This document shows, one piece after another, positions 33,990 through 43,056 of a DNA stretch of 64,000 bases. The stretch is taken from the NCBI GenBank assembly GCA_043783625.1, contig JAYVZE010000224.1, positions 32,619-96,618 on the forward strand. The letters are read 5' to 3'. Origin of the DNA: JAFDVL01 sp043783625. GTDB lineage: Bacteria; Acidobacteriota; Blastocatellia; RBC074. Numbering within the stretch: the first letter of the stretch is position 1; every line of letters starts with the position of its first letter. Under the pieces are notes generated by a model. It did no database searches, had not been told where the DNA came from, and saw only the letters and a program-made list of their open reading frames with translations. A program made the translations under genes and the position numbers.

Positions 33990-35603
33990 ATGCTACGACT
34001 GACAGAAATAAAGCTCCCGCTGGATCATCCTGAAGGGGCGATTCACGCGGCAATTCTGACCAAACTGAACCTTGCAGCGGAAGAATTGCAGAGCTTTTCA
34101 ATTTATAAGCGCAGCTACGATGCGCGAAAAAAATCCGCGATTCTGCTGGTTTATCTTTTGGATGTCGAAACTTCGGGCGAAGAAAAACTGCTCAAAGTTT
34201 TCAAAAATGATCCGCAGGTTTTTGCCACGCCGGACACAACCTACAAAATGGTAGCGCAGGCTCCACGTGATTTTTCGGTTCGCCCGATTGTCATTGGTAC
34301 AGGGCCTTGCGGTTTATTTGCAGGGCTGATGCTGGCGCAGATGGGATTTCGTCCGATCATTTTCGAGCGCGGAAAATCTGTTCGTGAACGCACCGTTGAC
34401 ACCTTTGGATTCTGGCGCGAAGGCGGATTGAATCCCGAATCCAATGCGCAATTTGGCGAAGGCGGCGCGGGTACATTTTCAGACGGTAAGCTTTACAGTC
34501 AGGTTAAAGATTCAAAATACCTCGGCAGAAAAGTCCTGACTGAACTCGTTATCGCCGGAGCTTCGCCCGAAATTCTTTACATCAATAAACCGCATATTGG
34601 CACGTACAAATTAGTGAAGATCGTCGAAAATATGCGAGCTTCAATCGAAGCGTTGGGCGGAGAAATTCGCTTTCAAAATCGCGTCGAAAACATCGAAATT
34701 GAAAATCGAAAAGTGCGCGGCGTCACGCTTGCCAGTGGAGAATTTATCGCCAGTGAACATGTAGTTCTCGCCGTTGGACACAGTGCCCGCGACACGTTTC
34801 AAATGCTGTTTGAGCGCGGCGTGTATATCGAAGCCAAACCGTTTTCCATCGGCTTTCGCATCGAACATCCGCAGCGGCTGATTGATGAATGTCGCTTTGG
34901 CGCGAGTGCCGGTCATAAGCTGCTCGGCGCGGCGGATTATAAACTGGTTCATCACTGCAAAAATGGTCGTTCGGTGTACAGTTTTTGTATGTGTCCCGGC
35001 GGCATGGTAGTCGCGGCTGCCTCTGAAGTCGGGCGGCTTGTCACCAATGGCATGAGCCAATACGCGCGCAGCGAAAAAAACGCCAACAGCGCGATTGTCG
35101 TGGGGATTACACCTGAAGATTATCCCGGAAATCCACTCGCCGGAATCGAATTTCAACGCCGTCTGGAAGAGCGTGCTTTTGAACTTGGAGGCAGTAATTA
35201 CAAGGCTCCGGGGCAACTGGTCGGAGATTTTCTGGCGGGTCGTCCTTCGACCGAATTTGGCTCTGTAAAGCCGTCGTACACACCCGGCATGCGCCTCGGA
35301 GATTTGAGCAATAGTTTGCCTGATTACGCCATCGCCGCGATTCGTGAAGCTCTGCCAGCCTTCAATCAACAAATCAAAGGCTTCGCCATGAACGATGCCG
35401 TATTAACGGGAGTCGAGACGCGCACCTCTTCACCGATTCGCATCAAACGCAAAGATGACGGGCAGAGCCTGAACACCGAAGGATTGTATCCAGCAGGCGA
35501 AGGCGCAGGCTACGCCGGAGGAATTCTTTCAGCGGGCATTGATGGAATTAAGGCGGCGGAAGCGGTGGCGGTGGCAATTGCTGAAAAACAAATTGTTAAG
35601 TAG
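33990..35603 (+). CDS. FAD-dependent dehydrogenase (COG2509-like)
   Basis: 537 residues. An N-terminal domain of about 90 residues precedes the Rossmann FAD-binding motif VIGTGPCGLFAGLMLAQMG and downstream FERGKSVRERT, CGGM-type and GVETRTSSPIRI; the C-terminal EGAGYAGGILSAGIDGI is the second FAD contact. The whole matches uncharacterised FAD-dependent dehydrogenases of COG2509. Substrate unknown. No Shine-Dalgarno is visible before 33990; the AUG follows the repeat element by 14 nt. Confidence 0.88.
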   Translation: MLRLTEIKLPLDHPEGAIHAAILTKLNLAAEELQSFSIYKRSYDARKKSAILLVYLLDVETSGEEKLLKVFKNDPQVFATPDTTYKMVAQAPRDFSVRPIVIGTGPCGLFAGLMLAQMGFRPIIFERGKSVRERTVDTFGFWREGGLNPESNAQFGEGGAGTFSDGKLYSQVKDSKYLGRKVLTELVIAGASPEILYINKPHIGTYKLVKIVENMRASIEALGGEIRFQNRVENIEIENRKVRGVTLASGEFIASEHVVLAVGHSARDTFQMLFERGVYIEAKPFSIGFRIEHPQRLIDECRFGASAGHKLLGAADYKLVHHCKNGRSVYSFCMCPGGMVVAAASEVGRLVTNGMSQYARSEKNANSAIVVGITPEDYPGNPLAGIEFQRRLEERAFELGGSNYKAPGQLVGDFLAGRPSTEFGSVKPSYTPGMRLGDLSNSLPDYAIAAIREALPAFNQQIKGFAMNDAVLTGVETRTSSPIRIKRKDDGQSLNTEGLYPAGEGAGYAGGILSAGIDGIKAAEAVAVAIAEKQIVK

Positions 35604-35629
35604 AAGCCGTATGCGGTAAACTTGTCATC

Positions 35630-35884
35630 ATGTTAGCAACCGAGAAAACGTATCAATCCATTTTGCGCAAGCTGAGTCGTGTTTCCGTCGAAGCCTTGCC
35701 GCAGATTGATCTTTATTTGCAAAATTTTGTGGTGGAAAACAAGACTGCGAAAAAGAAGCCAACTGCAAGAGAAAACAGTCAGCCCGTCAGTGATGAAGAT
35801 GTTCTGCGTGTCTGGGCGGATCGCCCGGAATCCGCTTCGGAACTCGCGCAGCAAATTCGACAACGCAATCGCCGCACCAAATGA
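35630..35884 (+). CDS. Probable antitoxin of a VapBC-like pair
   Basis: 84 residues, basic at both ends, with a central Lys-rich linker and a C-terminal WADRPESASELAQQIRQRNR segment. Its sequence is not one of the standard AbrB, RHH or Phd families that I recognise. The stop overlaps the PIN-domain gene by 4 nt (ATGA), the usual antitoxin-toxin layout, so antitoxin is inferred from position. Confidence 0.65.
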   Translation: MLATEKTYQSILRKLSRVSVEALPQIDLYLQNFVVENKTAKKKPTARENSQPVSDEDVLRVWADRPESASELAQQIRQRNRRTK

Positions 35885-36258
35885 TTGACCATCTAATTGA
35901 TACCAATATTTTCTTTGCTATTTTTAAAGGTGATGCGAAGTTAAAAACGCTAGTCGAAAGCTTTGACTGTGGAATTGAGGCGACCGTTTACATCGAATGT
36001 TTACAAGGGTCAAAAGCCAATCGGGAAAAGCAAATCATCAAGAAATATTTAACCCGTTTCCCGCTTTTATATCACACGCCAACAATCTCAAAACAAACAA
36101 TCGAATTGATTGACCAATATTCCAACACTCATGGACTGCTGTTACCTGACGCTCAGATAGCGGCTGTTTGCCTTGAATATAATTTGACACTCATTACCTA
36201 TAACGTTGGTGACTTCAAATTTATCAAGGGGTTGAAATGGCTACAGCCTAAGGTTTAA
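35881..36258 (+). CDS. PIN domain ribonuclease toxin (VapC-like)
   Basis: 125-residue PIN-domain protein. The acidic residues of the active site are visible: D7 in LIDTNI, E39 in VYIECL, D89 in LLPDAQIAA and D110 in YNVGDF. Known VapC toxins cut tRNA or rRNA with Mg. The 4-nt overlap with the upstream small gene indicates a toxin-antitoxin operon. The length is typical. Confidence 0.88.
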   Translation: MIDHLIDTNIFFAIFKGDAKLKTLVESFDCGIEATVYIECLQGSKANREKQIIKKYLTRFPLLYHTPTISKQTIELIDQYSNTHGLLLPDAQIAAVCLEYNLTLITYNVGDFKFIKGLKWLQPKV

Positions 36259-36298
36259 TAAGAAAATCGGCTACATCAACAAGGAGCAACCCCATCTC

Positions 36299-37369
36299 AT
36301 GCAAATTTTAAAAAATATTTTATTCACTATTATTTTTACGGCTTTGACCTTCACAACCTTCGCGCAAACCGGAGTTGTCAAAACGGAATTCATTTACGAA
36401 ACGGCTCCGTTTCCTGAATGTCATGCGTCTACGCTGGCGGAATCCAAAGGTACTCTTGTCGCCGCGTGGTTTGGCGGGACAAAAGAAAAACATCCTGATG
36501 TCGGCATCTGGGTAGCCCGTTTGGAAAAAGGAAAATGGACGATTCCAGTTGAAGTTGCAAACGGCGTCGAATCTCCGACGAAACGTTATCCAACGTGGAA
36601 TCCCGTTCTGCATCAATCGAAATCAGGCGCGTTATTATTATTCTACAAAGTCGGGCCAAGTCCTGATAATTGGTGGGGAATGATGATGAACTCCAACGAC
36701 GGCGGCAAGACCTGGAGCAAATCAACGCGCTTGCCCGACGGCATTGCCGGGCCGATCAAAAACAAACCTGTTGAGTTAAGCAACGGAGATTTGCTGTGTC
36801 CTTCCAGCAGCGAAGACCACGGCTGGCGCGTCCATTTTGAGCGCACTTCGGATTTAGGAAAAACGTGGCAGCGTACCGAAGCAATTAATGACGGTAAGGA
36901 ATTCGGAGTCATTCAGCCAACCGTATTTTTTCATCCCGGTGGAAAACTGCAAACCTTACTGCGCAGCCGTCAGGGAAAAATTGTCGAGTCGTGGTCTGCT
37001 GATAACGGCAAAACCTGGGGCAAATTAATGGCGACTTCGTTGCCGAATCCAAACTCCGGCATTGACGGCGTGACGCTGAAAGACGGACGTCATGTATTGG
37101 TTTACAATCACGTGTTATCACAATCCGGTAAGTGGGGAAGCCGCGCCAAATTAAATGTTGGCGTGAGTGAAGATGGCAAAGTGTGGAAGGCGGCTATCGA
37201 ATTGGAATCCGGGGCGAACAACGACGAATATTCTTATCCGGCAGTCATTCAAACACATGATGGAATGATTCACATTACTTACACCTGGAACCGGAAAAAA
37301 GTGAAGCACGTTGTCCTTGATCCGGGAAAACTCAAGCTGACTGAAATGAAAAATGGACTGTGGCCGTAA
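36299..37369 (+). CDS. Exported sialidase-like BNR repeat protein
   Basis: 356-residue exported protein. A signal peptide (about 1-22, ending TFAQ) precedes a six-bladed propeller of the sialidase superfamily with Asp-box motifs S-N-D-G-G-K-T-W, S-D-L-G-K-T-W and S-A-D-N-G-K-T-W. Members may hydrolyse sialic acid or related acidic sugars outside the cell, but the FRIP-type Arg and catalytic Tyr cannot be confirmed here. AAGGAG lies 13 nt before the AUG. Confidence 0.82.
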   Translation: MQILKNILFTIIFTALTFTTFAQTGVVKTEFIYETAPFPECHASTLAESKGTLVAAWFGGTKEKHPDVGIWVARLEKGKWTIPVEVANGVESPTKRYPTWNPVLHQSKSGALLLFYKVGPSPDNWWGMMMNSNDGGKTWSKSTRLPDGIAGPIKNKPVELSNGDLLCPSSSEDHGWRVHFERTSDLGKTWQRTEAINDGKEFGVIQPTVFFHPGGKLQTLLRSRQGKIVESWSADNGKTWGKLMATSLPNPNSGIDGVTLKDGRHVLVYNHVLSQSGKWGSRAKLNVGVSEDGKVWKAAIELESGANNDEYSYPAVIQTHDGMIHITYTWNRKKVKHVVLDPGKLKLTEMKNGLWP

Positions 37370-37377
37370 GCAATTGG

Positions 37378-37413
37378 TACGCGGCAGCTACTTGCCAGCA
37401 GGATGCTGGCGTA
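37378..37413. repeat. Small palindrome with CAGGATGCTG core, copy 1
   Basis: GCCAGCAGGATGCTGGC at 37394-37410 sits inside flanks GGTACGC / GCGTACC. The same 17-mer occurs at 55185-55201, and a relative (CACTGTCA-ACAGGATGC-TGACAGTG) at 37883-37907. Confidence 0.7.
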
Positions 37414-37441
37414 CCCATTACGGTTGTGCTATTTTTTATTT

Positions 37442-37867
37442 ATGCCAACAAAATACCAAACCCTGATCGCCCGATGCCGCGCTTTTGCATTGTTGGTGAT
37501 CGTGTGTTTTGGGAGCTTTGTTTCGCCGCTGACGTTAGCGATGCCGCAATTGAATGGCTGCACGATGGAATGCTGTGAAGAGGAAGGTTACTGCTGCTGT
37601 ACGGCAGGACGCTTTGCCAGCCTTCACGAACAGAGCGATGACGACGACATTTCAACCGTCAATGAGTGGCAATCTTTGTGCGGCAAGAATTGTGCGACGG
37701 CGCAAGTTGCTGGAAATTCTTTTTCATTTGTTCCCAACCTCAAAACCGTAGCAGAAATCAATTCCTGCGAAGCTACGCAAACCAACCTTTACCAAAGCCG
37801 AATTGAGCATCAGGAATATTTACGGCTCAAAGAATCCTCGCCGCGCGCACCTCCGGTTTTCTCCTAA
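37442..37867 (+). CDS. Small exported Cys-rich protein
   Basis: 141 residues. An N-terminal hydrophobic segment (about 12-33) is a likely signal peptide or anchor. The mature part contains CTMECCEEEGYCCC (C40, C44, C45, C51-C53), C80, C84 and C109 and an acidic DDDD run. The pattern suggests metal binding, possibly copper, but no family is recognised. It ends 80 nt before the second TonB receptor on the same strand, with a hairpin between, so it may belong to a metal-uptake pair. The start at 37442 gives the signal; earlier in-frame AUG is inside the repeat. Confidence 0.65.
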   Translation: MPTKYQTLIARCRAFALLVIVCFGSFVSPLTLAMPQLNGCTMECCEEEGYCCCTAGRFASLHEQSDDDDISTVNEWQSLCGKNCATAQVAGNSFSFVPNLKTVAEINSCEATQTNLYQSRIEHQEYLRLKESSPRAPPVFS

Positions 37868-37882
37868 AACGAATCATCAACG

Positions 37883-37907
37883 CACTGTCAACAGGATGCT
37901 GACAGTG
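37883..37907. repeat. Hairpin with CAGGATGCTG core, copy 2
   Basis: CACTGTCA (37883-37890) pairs with TGACAGTG (37900-37907) around ACAGGATGC. It lies between the Cys-rich gene and the TonB receptor and may regulate or partly terminate the transcript. Confidence 0.6.
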
Positions 37908-37947
37908 TCGTCCCGTTACTTTCCAGATATATTTAGGAGAAAAATAA

Positions 37948-40764
37948 ATGATCCCGAAGTCCAAGCAAGGGCTTTTTAGCCCAATGTTCATTGCCCTGAT
38001 ATTGATTTTACTTGCAGCATTGACGCCAGTGCTGGCGCAGCAATCTATTGATTCTGCGACGCTGACAGGAAGAGTTGAAGACCCTGTTGGTGCAATCATC
38101 GTGAATGCTAAAATTATTGCTACCAATCTCGATAAAAACTTAAGCTGGACTACACAGAGCGATAATCAGGGAATCTATCGTTTTGTCTATTTACCAGTTG
38201 GGAATTATCGGCTGAAGGTTGAATTTACAGGATTCAAAATGTTCGAGCGATCTCTGATTTTATCAATCGGACAAGCGATTGACCTCACTCTCAAACTTGA
38301 AATCGGGGCCATCGCAGGTGACGATTTTAGTGTCAGTGAATCGCCCATCATCGAAACAGTTCGTACTCAATTATCCGAAACAATCCGTCCAAAAGAGATT
38401 GATAATTTACCTCTCAATGGTCGCAATTATCTTGATCTTGCGGCTCTCACGCCGGGCGTGACACGCGGAAATCCGGTAGCGAATCAACGCTTCGCGGAAA
38501 CTTCTGCCGTGCCCGGCACACAGCTCAACATGGCGGGACAACGCAATATTAACAATGGTTTTGTGATTGATGGATTATCGGCGAATGATGATGCAGCGGA
38601 TTTGCCCGGCTCTTATTTCAGCCACGAAGTCATCGGCGAATTTCAGGTGATTACTTCTGGCGGCATTGCGGAATTCGGACGCGCTTCGGGTGGCATCGTC
38701 AATGTCGTAACGAAATCCGGCTCCAATGATTGGCACGGACGCGCTTATGGATTTCTGAGCAATCAACGGCTGAATGCACGCAATCCACTGGCGACGACCA
38801 AAGACCCGTACACGCAAACGCAATACGGCACATCCTTCGGCGGGCCACTCAAGCGTGATCGCACCTTTTGGTTTGGAAATTTTGAGCAGACCAAATTACA
38901 CAACACTACCATCGTGACCATTGCGCCTGCGAATGTGACGGCGATTAATGCGGCGTTGGATCAATTGAAATACGCCGGGCCGCGCGTTGTGACCGGATCA
39001 GTAGCGACGGGATACAACACGAGCAACGTATTTTTACGCGGCGATCATCGCCTGAATGAAAATAATTTGTTGACGGCGCACTACAGTTTTTACGACATCG
39101 TCAGCGGCAACGCACGTGGCGTCGGGGGATTAAGCGCACCAAGTCGCGGCACATCATTACAAAATCGGGATCAAAATTTTGCAGTCAGCGAAGTTTCTAC
39201 CTTCGGCGCAAACATTGCGAACGAAGCCCGGTTTCAATTCACGCACAGCAATTTAATTGCGCCGGCGAATGATTTGGTCGGCCCTGCGATTACGATTTTA
39301 GGCGTTGCGAATCTTGGCACTTCGACTTCATCGCCAACCGGACGCGGCAACAATTTGTTTGAATTTGCGGATAGCCTGACAACGCGCAAGGCCGCGCATT
39401 CATTCAAATTCGGAGTGGATTTTCTTTATAATCGCGTGAACATTTTGTTCCCCGGCGCGTTGCAGGGAGCCTACACATTTTCTTCCGTCGCAAATTTGCA
39501 GATCGGACGTTACGTGACTTATCAGCAGGCATTCGGTGTGCCGAGCCTGTTTCAATCGAACCCGAATCTCGGATTTTTTGCGCAGGATGAGTGGCGTGTC
39601 CGGCAAAATCTGACGGTGAATTTTGGCGTGCGGTACGACCTGCAATTTCTGCCGAATCCGATCAAGACGGATAAAAATAATTTCGCGCCGCGCTTAGGAA
39701 TCGTATACGCACCCGGAGACCGCAAAACCGTGATCCGCGCGAGCTATGGAATTTATTATGACCGGATTCCGCTACGTGCAACCTCGAATGCAATTCAACG
39801 TGATGGGACGAAATACAAAGTTGCTTCGTTCTCATTCGGGCAAGCGGGTGCGCCTGTGTTTCCGAGTGTAGCGGCAACTTTTCCGACGGGGTTTTTGCCG
39901 GGTATTACCAGCATTGATCCGAACATTGGCAATGCGTATTCGCAACAAGCGAACCTACAAATCGAACGCGAATTATCCGCGCATACTTCGTTGTCAGTGG
40001 GTTATCTGAACACGCGCGGAATGCACATAATTTTGTCGCGTAATGTGAACGTACCAACGCTGACAGCAGCGCAGGCTACGGCGCAGGGCATTGCCAATCT
40101 TGGTCGCCCGAATCCGAATTTCGGCAACATCAGTCGTTACGAAAGTTCGGGGAATTCTTATTACAACGGCTTGCTGGTGTCGCTGAATCATCGTTTGAAA
40201 GGTTGGTTGGGCGGAAGGCTTTCGTACACGTATTCAAAAGCGATTGATACCACGGGTTCGGCGTTTTTCTTTACACCACAGGACAACGCAAATCTACGCG
40301 ATGAGCGCGGACGCTCCGACAACGATCAGCGGCAGGTCTTAGCCATGAGTGCCACGTTGGTTGTTCCATCAGCCAGCCGCGATGAGCGTTGGAGGCGTGT
40401 TTTTACAGGCTTTCAGTTGTCTCCGATTTTTCGTTACGGTTCGGCATTGCCATTTAATATTTTGCTTGGCTCAGATCGTAACAACGATACGAATGTGAAT
40501 GATCGCCCTGTCGGAGTTGGTCGCAACACGGGCCAAGGTTTTGATTTTGCTTCCCTTGATGTGCGGCTGAGTCGTCGCCTTCATTTCACTGAACGCGTTG
40601 GATTGGAAATTCTCGCGGAAGGATTTAATCTTTTCAATCGTACGAATTTTCAATTACCGAATGCGACTATCGGATCGGGAGCGACCCCGCTGGCGACGTA
40701 TGGACAACCGACAGGCGCAGCCGATCCGCGCCAGATTCAATTCGGATTACGACTGTCCTACTGA
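37948..40764 (+). CDS. TonB-dependent receptor with carboxypeptidase-regulatory-like domain
   Basis: 938-residue outer-membrane receptor. A signal peptide (about 1-31, ending VLAQ) is followed by a carboxypeptidase-regulatory-like domain (about 38-110), a plug-like domain with the acidobacterial hallmark LPLNGRNYLDLAALTPGV (about 152-170) and a beta-barrel ending in LRLSY. AGGAGA lies 7 nt before the AUG. The substrate is not known; the neighbouring Cys-rich exported protein hints at a metal or peptide-metal complex. It is shorter than the receptor at 838-4455 and not a recent duplicate. Confidence 0.9.
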   Translation: MIPKSKQGLFSPMFIALILILLAALTPVLAQQSIDSATLTGRVEDPVGAIIVNAKIIATNLDKNLSWTTQSDNQGIYRFVYLPVGNYRLKVEFTGFKMFERSLILSIGQAIDLTLKLEIGAIAGDDFSVSESPIIETVRTQLSETIRPKEIDNLPLNGRNYLDLAALTPGVTRGNPVANQRFAETSAVPGTQLNMAGQRNINNGFVIDGLSANDDAADLPGSYFSHEVIGEFQVITSGGIAEFGRASGGIVNVVTKSGSNDWHGRAYGFLSNQRLNARNPLATTKDPYTQTQYGTSFGGPLKRDRTFWFGNFEQTKLHNTTIVTIAPANVTAINAALDQLKYAGPRVVTGSVATGYNTSNVFLRGDHRLNENNLLTAHYSFYDIVSGNARGVGGLSAPSRGTSLQNRDQNFAVSEVSTFGANIANEARFQFTHSNLIAPANDLVGPAITILGVANLGTSTSSPTGRGNNLFEFADSLTTRKAAHSFKFGVDFLYNRVNILFPGALQGAYTFSSVANLQIGRYVTYQQAFGVPSLFQSNPNLGFFAQDEWRVRQNLTVNFGVRYDLQFLPNPIKTDKNNFAPRLGIVYAPGDRKTVIRASYGIYYDRIPLRATSNAIQRDGTKYKVASFSFGQAGAPVFPSVAATFPTGFLPGITSIDPNIGNAYSQQANLQIERELSAHTSLSVGYLNTRGMHIILSRNVNVPTLTAAQATAQGIANLGRPNPNFGNISRYESSGNSYYNGLLVSLNHRLKGWLGGRLSYTYSKAIDTTGSAFFFTPQDNANLRDERGRSDNDQRQVLAMSATLVVPSASRDERWRRVFTGFQLSPIFRYGSALPFNILLGSDRNNDTNVNDRPVGVGRNTGQGFDFASLDVRLSRRLHFTERVGLEILAEGFNLFNRTNFQLPNATIGSGATPLATYGQPTGAADPRQIQFGLRLSY

Positions 40765-40790
40765 TATACAAAAACTATCAACTATTCATT

Positions 40791-40830
40791 CTCAACTATC
40801 AACTGCTTTGCAAAGCAGTTGATAGTTGAG
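40791..40830. repeat. Perfect 40-bp palindrome
   Basis: CTCAACTATCAACTGCTTTG (40791-40810) and its exact inverted copy (40811-40830) meet with no loop. It lies 26 nt past the TonB receptor stop and could act as its terminator, although there is no U-tract. Confidence 0.8.
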
Positions 40831-40863
40831 AAGTAGTACACTGAACACAGGAACAATCTGAGG

Positions 40864-40957
40864 TTTTCATCCACGAAGAACACGAAGGAACACGAAGTAA
40901 ACGCGAAGAAAACTCCTGAGATGATTGTCTTTCTTCGTGTTCTTCGTGGATGAGAAA
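40864..40957. repeat. Palindromic repeat with CACGAAG units, family D
   Basis: Left arm (40864-40887, CATCCACGAAGAACACGAAG core) and right arm (40933-40957, CTTCGTGTTCTTCGTGG core) are inverted; extra CACGAAG units sit between. This CACGAAG type of intergenic palindrome is found widely in soil bacteria. Non-coding. Confidence 0.8.
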
Positions 40958-40968
40958 AAGCGCAGTTA

Positions 40969-41127
40969 ATGACCGTTTGCCGTTTAGAAAAAGGATTACA
41001 GCAAAAAAGTAACGAGCATTCCGGCATTGCTTATCCGGTTGCAGCAGTCAATGGAAAGGCCGCCGTGATTGTCGGGATGAAAATGGCGACACATGAAATC
41101 GTGAGCTTTGTCGAAAAGATTTTGTGA
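40969..41127 (+). CDS. Possible small protein or gene fragment
   Basis: A 52-codon frame starts with AUG right after the repeat and ends with TGA. It has a protein-like profile: GIAYPVAAVNGKAAVIVGMK, then HEIVSFVEKIL, a strand-strand-helix rhythm, and coding-like third positions. No Shine-Dalgarno is evident and no family is recognised. It may be the truncated C-terminus of an older gene cut by the repeat. Confidence 0.35.
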   Translation: MTVCRLEKGLQQKSNEHSGIAYPVAAVNGKAAVIVGMKMATHEIVSFVEKIL

Positions 41128-41224
41128 GCTAACTGCACCTAACGCGACAAGAGGGCAAAGATTTATTACACTCGCCAAGCTATCTAAAATATCAAGTCTA
41201 CGTTTAGCCACATTGGAGTTTTTC

Positions 41225-42874
41225 ATGATCAAAAATTATTTGCAGAAAATTCTCACGCTCACTGTTGTCTTTGCCTTATTTGCTTCGTCGTTGGTGCAGG
41301 CACAAACGACAACGACAGAATCTATTGACACCGAAACGAACGCCCGAATTCGTCAGGAAGGGATGAACAATTCGCAGATTATGCGGACGCTTCATTATTT
41401 CACCGATGTCTTTGGTGCGCGTCTGACGGGTTCACCGAATCACGAGAAGGCAGCGAACTGGGCAGTGAATCAGATGCAGGCGTGGGGGATGCAAAATGCG
41501 CATTTAGAGCCGTGGGATTTCGGGCATCCGGGCTGGCTCAATGAAAGATTTTCGGCGCACATACTTTCTCCCGTAAAAGATCAATTGACGTGCGAAGTCC
41601 TCGCGTGGACGCCGGGCACGAATGGCACTGTCACCGCGCAGGCAATGCAGATTGCCTTACCTGAGAAACCAACGCAGGCGGAACTCACGGCGTATTTCGA
41701 AAGCGTCAAAGATAAAGTGAAAGGTCGGATTGTTTTGATCGGTAAGCCGCAATTTGTGCCTGTCACGATTACTCCTTCAGCACGTCGTTTGGATGATAAA
41801 GACACGAAAGCTCGCTTCAATTCAAATAATCCCGGAGCCGGATTTTCAAGACCGCAGCCGCCTGCACCGGAACCGGGGAAATTGACGGCACGACAAGTCA
41901 GCGAACAGTTAGATCAATTTTTATTATCCAATGGAGCGGCAATTCGTGTAGACGATGGTGGGCGCGATCAAGGGCAAATTCGTGCTTTCAATAACCGTAC
42001 ATTCGATGTCACGAAAGCTTTGCCAACAGCGATCATGCGCAATGAAGATTATGGCCGGATTTGGCGCATCCTGAATGACGGGACTCCTGTCGAGTTAGAA
42101 ATTAATATTGTGAATCGTTATTTTGAGGCCGGAAAAACTTCGTACAACACAATTGCCGAAATTCCCGGCACGGATAAAAAAGACGAAGTGATTATGCTCG
42201 GTGGACATTTGGATTCGTGGCACGCGGCGACTGGAGCGACGGATAATGCTATCGGCTGTGCGACGATGATGGAAGCTGCGCGAATCATCAAAGCTCTGGG
42301 ATTAAAACCGCGCCGGACAATTCGTGTTGCGTTGTGGAGCGGTGAAGAACAGGGCTTGCTCGGTTCACAGGCGTACATCAAAGAGCATTTCGGTTCAACC
42401 GAAAACCCGAAGCCGGAGTATGCGAAATTTGGTGGTTACTTCAACATTGATTCGGGTACGGGGAAAGCGCGTGGCTTTAGTGTTTTCGGGCCTCCCGAAG
42501 CGGCAGGAATTTTGCGTCAGATTTTTGCTCCATCCGAAGACCTCGGATTGCTCGGTGCGATGTCATCAAAGAGTCGTGGTTTGGGTGGTTCCGATCATAC
42601 GTCTTTCAATCAGTCCGGATTGCCGGGGATTGGCGCGATGCAAGACCCGATTGAATATGGCACTGCGACGTGGCATACGAATCTGGATAACTACGAACGC
42701 ATCATCGAAGCCGACGTGAAACAATCGGCGATTGCGATAGCCTCAGCGGTTTATCATTTAGCGATGCGGGATGAATTGCTGCCACGATTCACGAAAGAAG
42801 CGATGCCTCAATTATCGAGTAGACCAGCAGCAGCCCAACCCCCTGCTCCAGCAGTAGCCACTCCGAAACAGTAG
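41225..42874 (+). CDS. Exported M28 family zinc aminopeptidase (paralogue 1)
   Basis: 549 residues. A signal peptide (about 1-25, ending VQAQ) precedes a PA-like segment and the M28 catalytic domain. Zinc ligands lie in GGHLDSWH (about 325), TDNA, GEEQG (about 372), GSDHTSF (about 455) and WHTNLDNYE (about 483). It should remove N-terminal residues from extracellular peptides. Start at 41225 with TGGAG eight nt upstream. A close paralogue lies at 46419-48104, on the other side of a sigma-54 activator. Confidence 0.9.
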   Translation: MIKNYLQKILTLTVVFALFASSLVQAQTTTTESIDTETNARIRQEGMNNSQIMRTLHYFTDVFGARLTGSPNHEKAANWAVNQMQAWGMQNAHLEPWDFGHPGWLNERFSAHILSPVKDQLTCEVLAWTPGTNGTVTAQAMQIALPEKPTQAELTAYFESVKDKVKGRIVLIGKPQFVPVTITPSARRLDDKDTKARFNSNNPGAGFSRPQPPAPEPGKLTARQVSEQLDQFLLSNGAAIRVDDGGRDQGQIRAFNNRTFDVTKALPTAIMRNEDYGRIWRILNDGTPVELEINIVNRYFEAGKTSYNTIAEIPGTDKKDEVIMLGGHLDSWHAATGATDNAIGCATMMEAARIIKALGLKPRRTIRVALWSGEEQGLLGSQAYIKEHFGSTENPKPEYAKFGGYFNIDSGTGKARGFSVFGPPEAAGILRQIFAPSEDLGLLGAMSSKSRGLGGSDHTSFNQSGLPGIGAMQDPIEYGTATWHTNLDNYERIIEADVKQSAIAIASAVYHLAMRDELLPRFTKEAMPQLSSRPAAAQPPAPAVATPKQ

Positions 42875-42881
42875 GTACGAG

Positions 42882-42919
42882 AGGCGTTCCGTCCAATAAC
42901 GGCGACAGACAGAACGCCT
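42882..42919 (+). terminator. Probable terminator of M28 gene
   Basis: AGGCGTTC (42882-42889) pairs with GAACGCCT (42912-42919), followed by ATTTCACTTTT. It lies just after the M28 paralogue 1 stop. Confidence 0.6.
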
Positions 42920-43056
42920 ATTTCACTTTTAAATCAAACGACAGACTGTAACTTCGTTTTATCTCTCACCATCATCCTTGCGACGTGTGAACTTGCGTGT
43001 GTTCAGAACACTGATTAAGATGTGCAGGTCTTTCCCTCATTGATTCTCAGAAGCTA

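Noticed and set aside
34641..35372. Antisense 243-codon frame inside the FAD dehydrogenase
   Set aside because: It lies opposite a gene with clear motifs and codon structure, and reads as low-complexity shadow protein.
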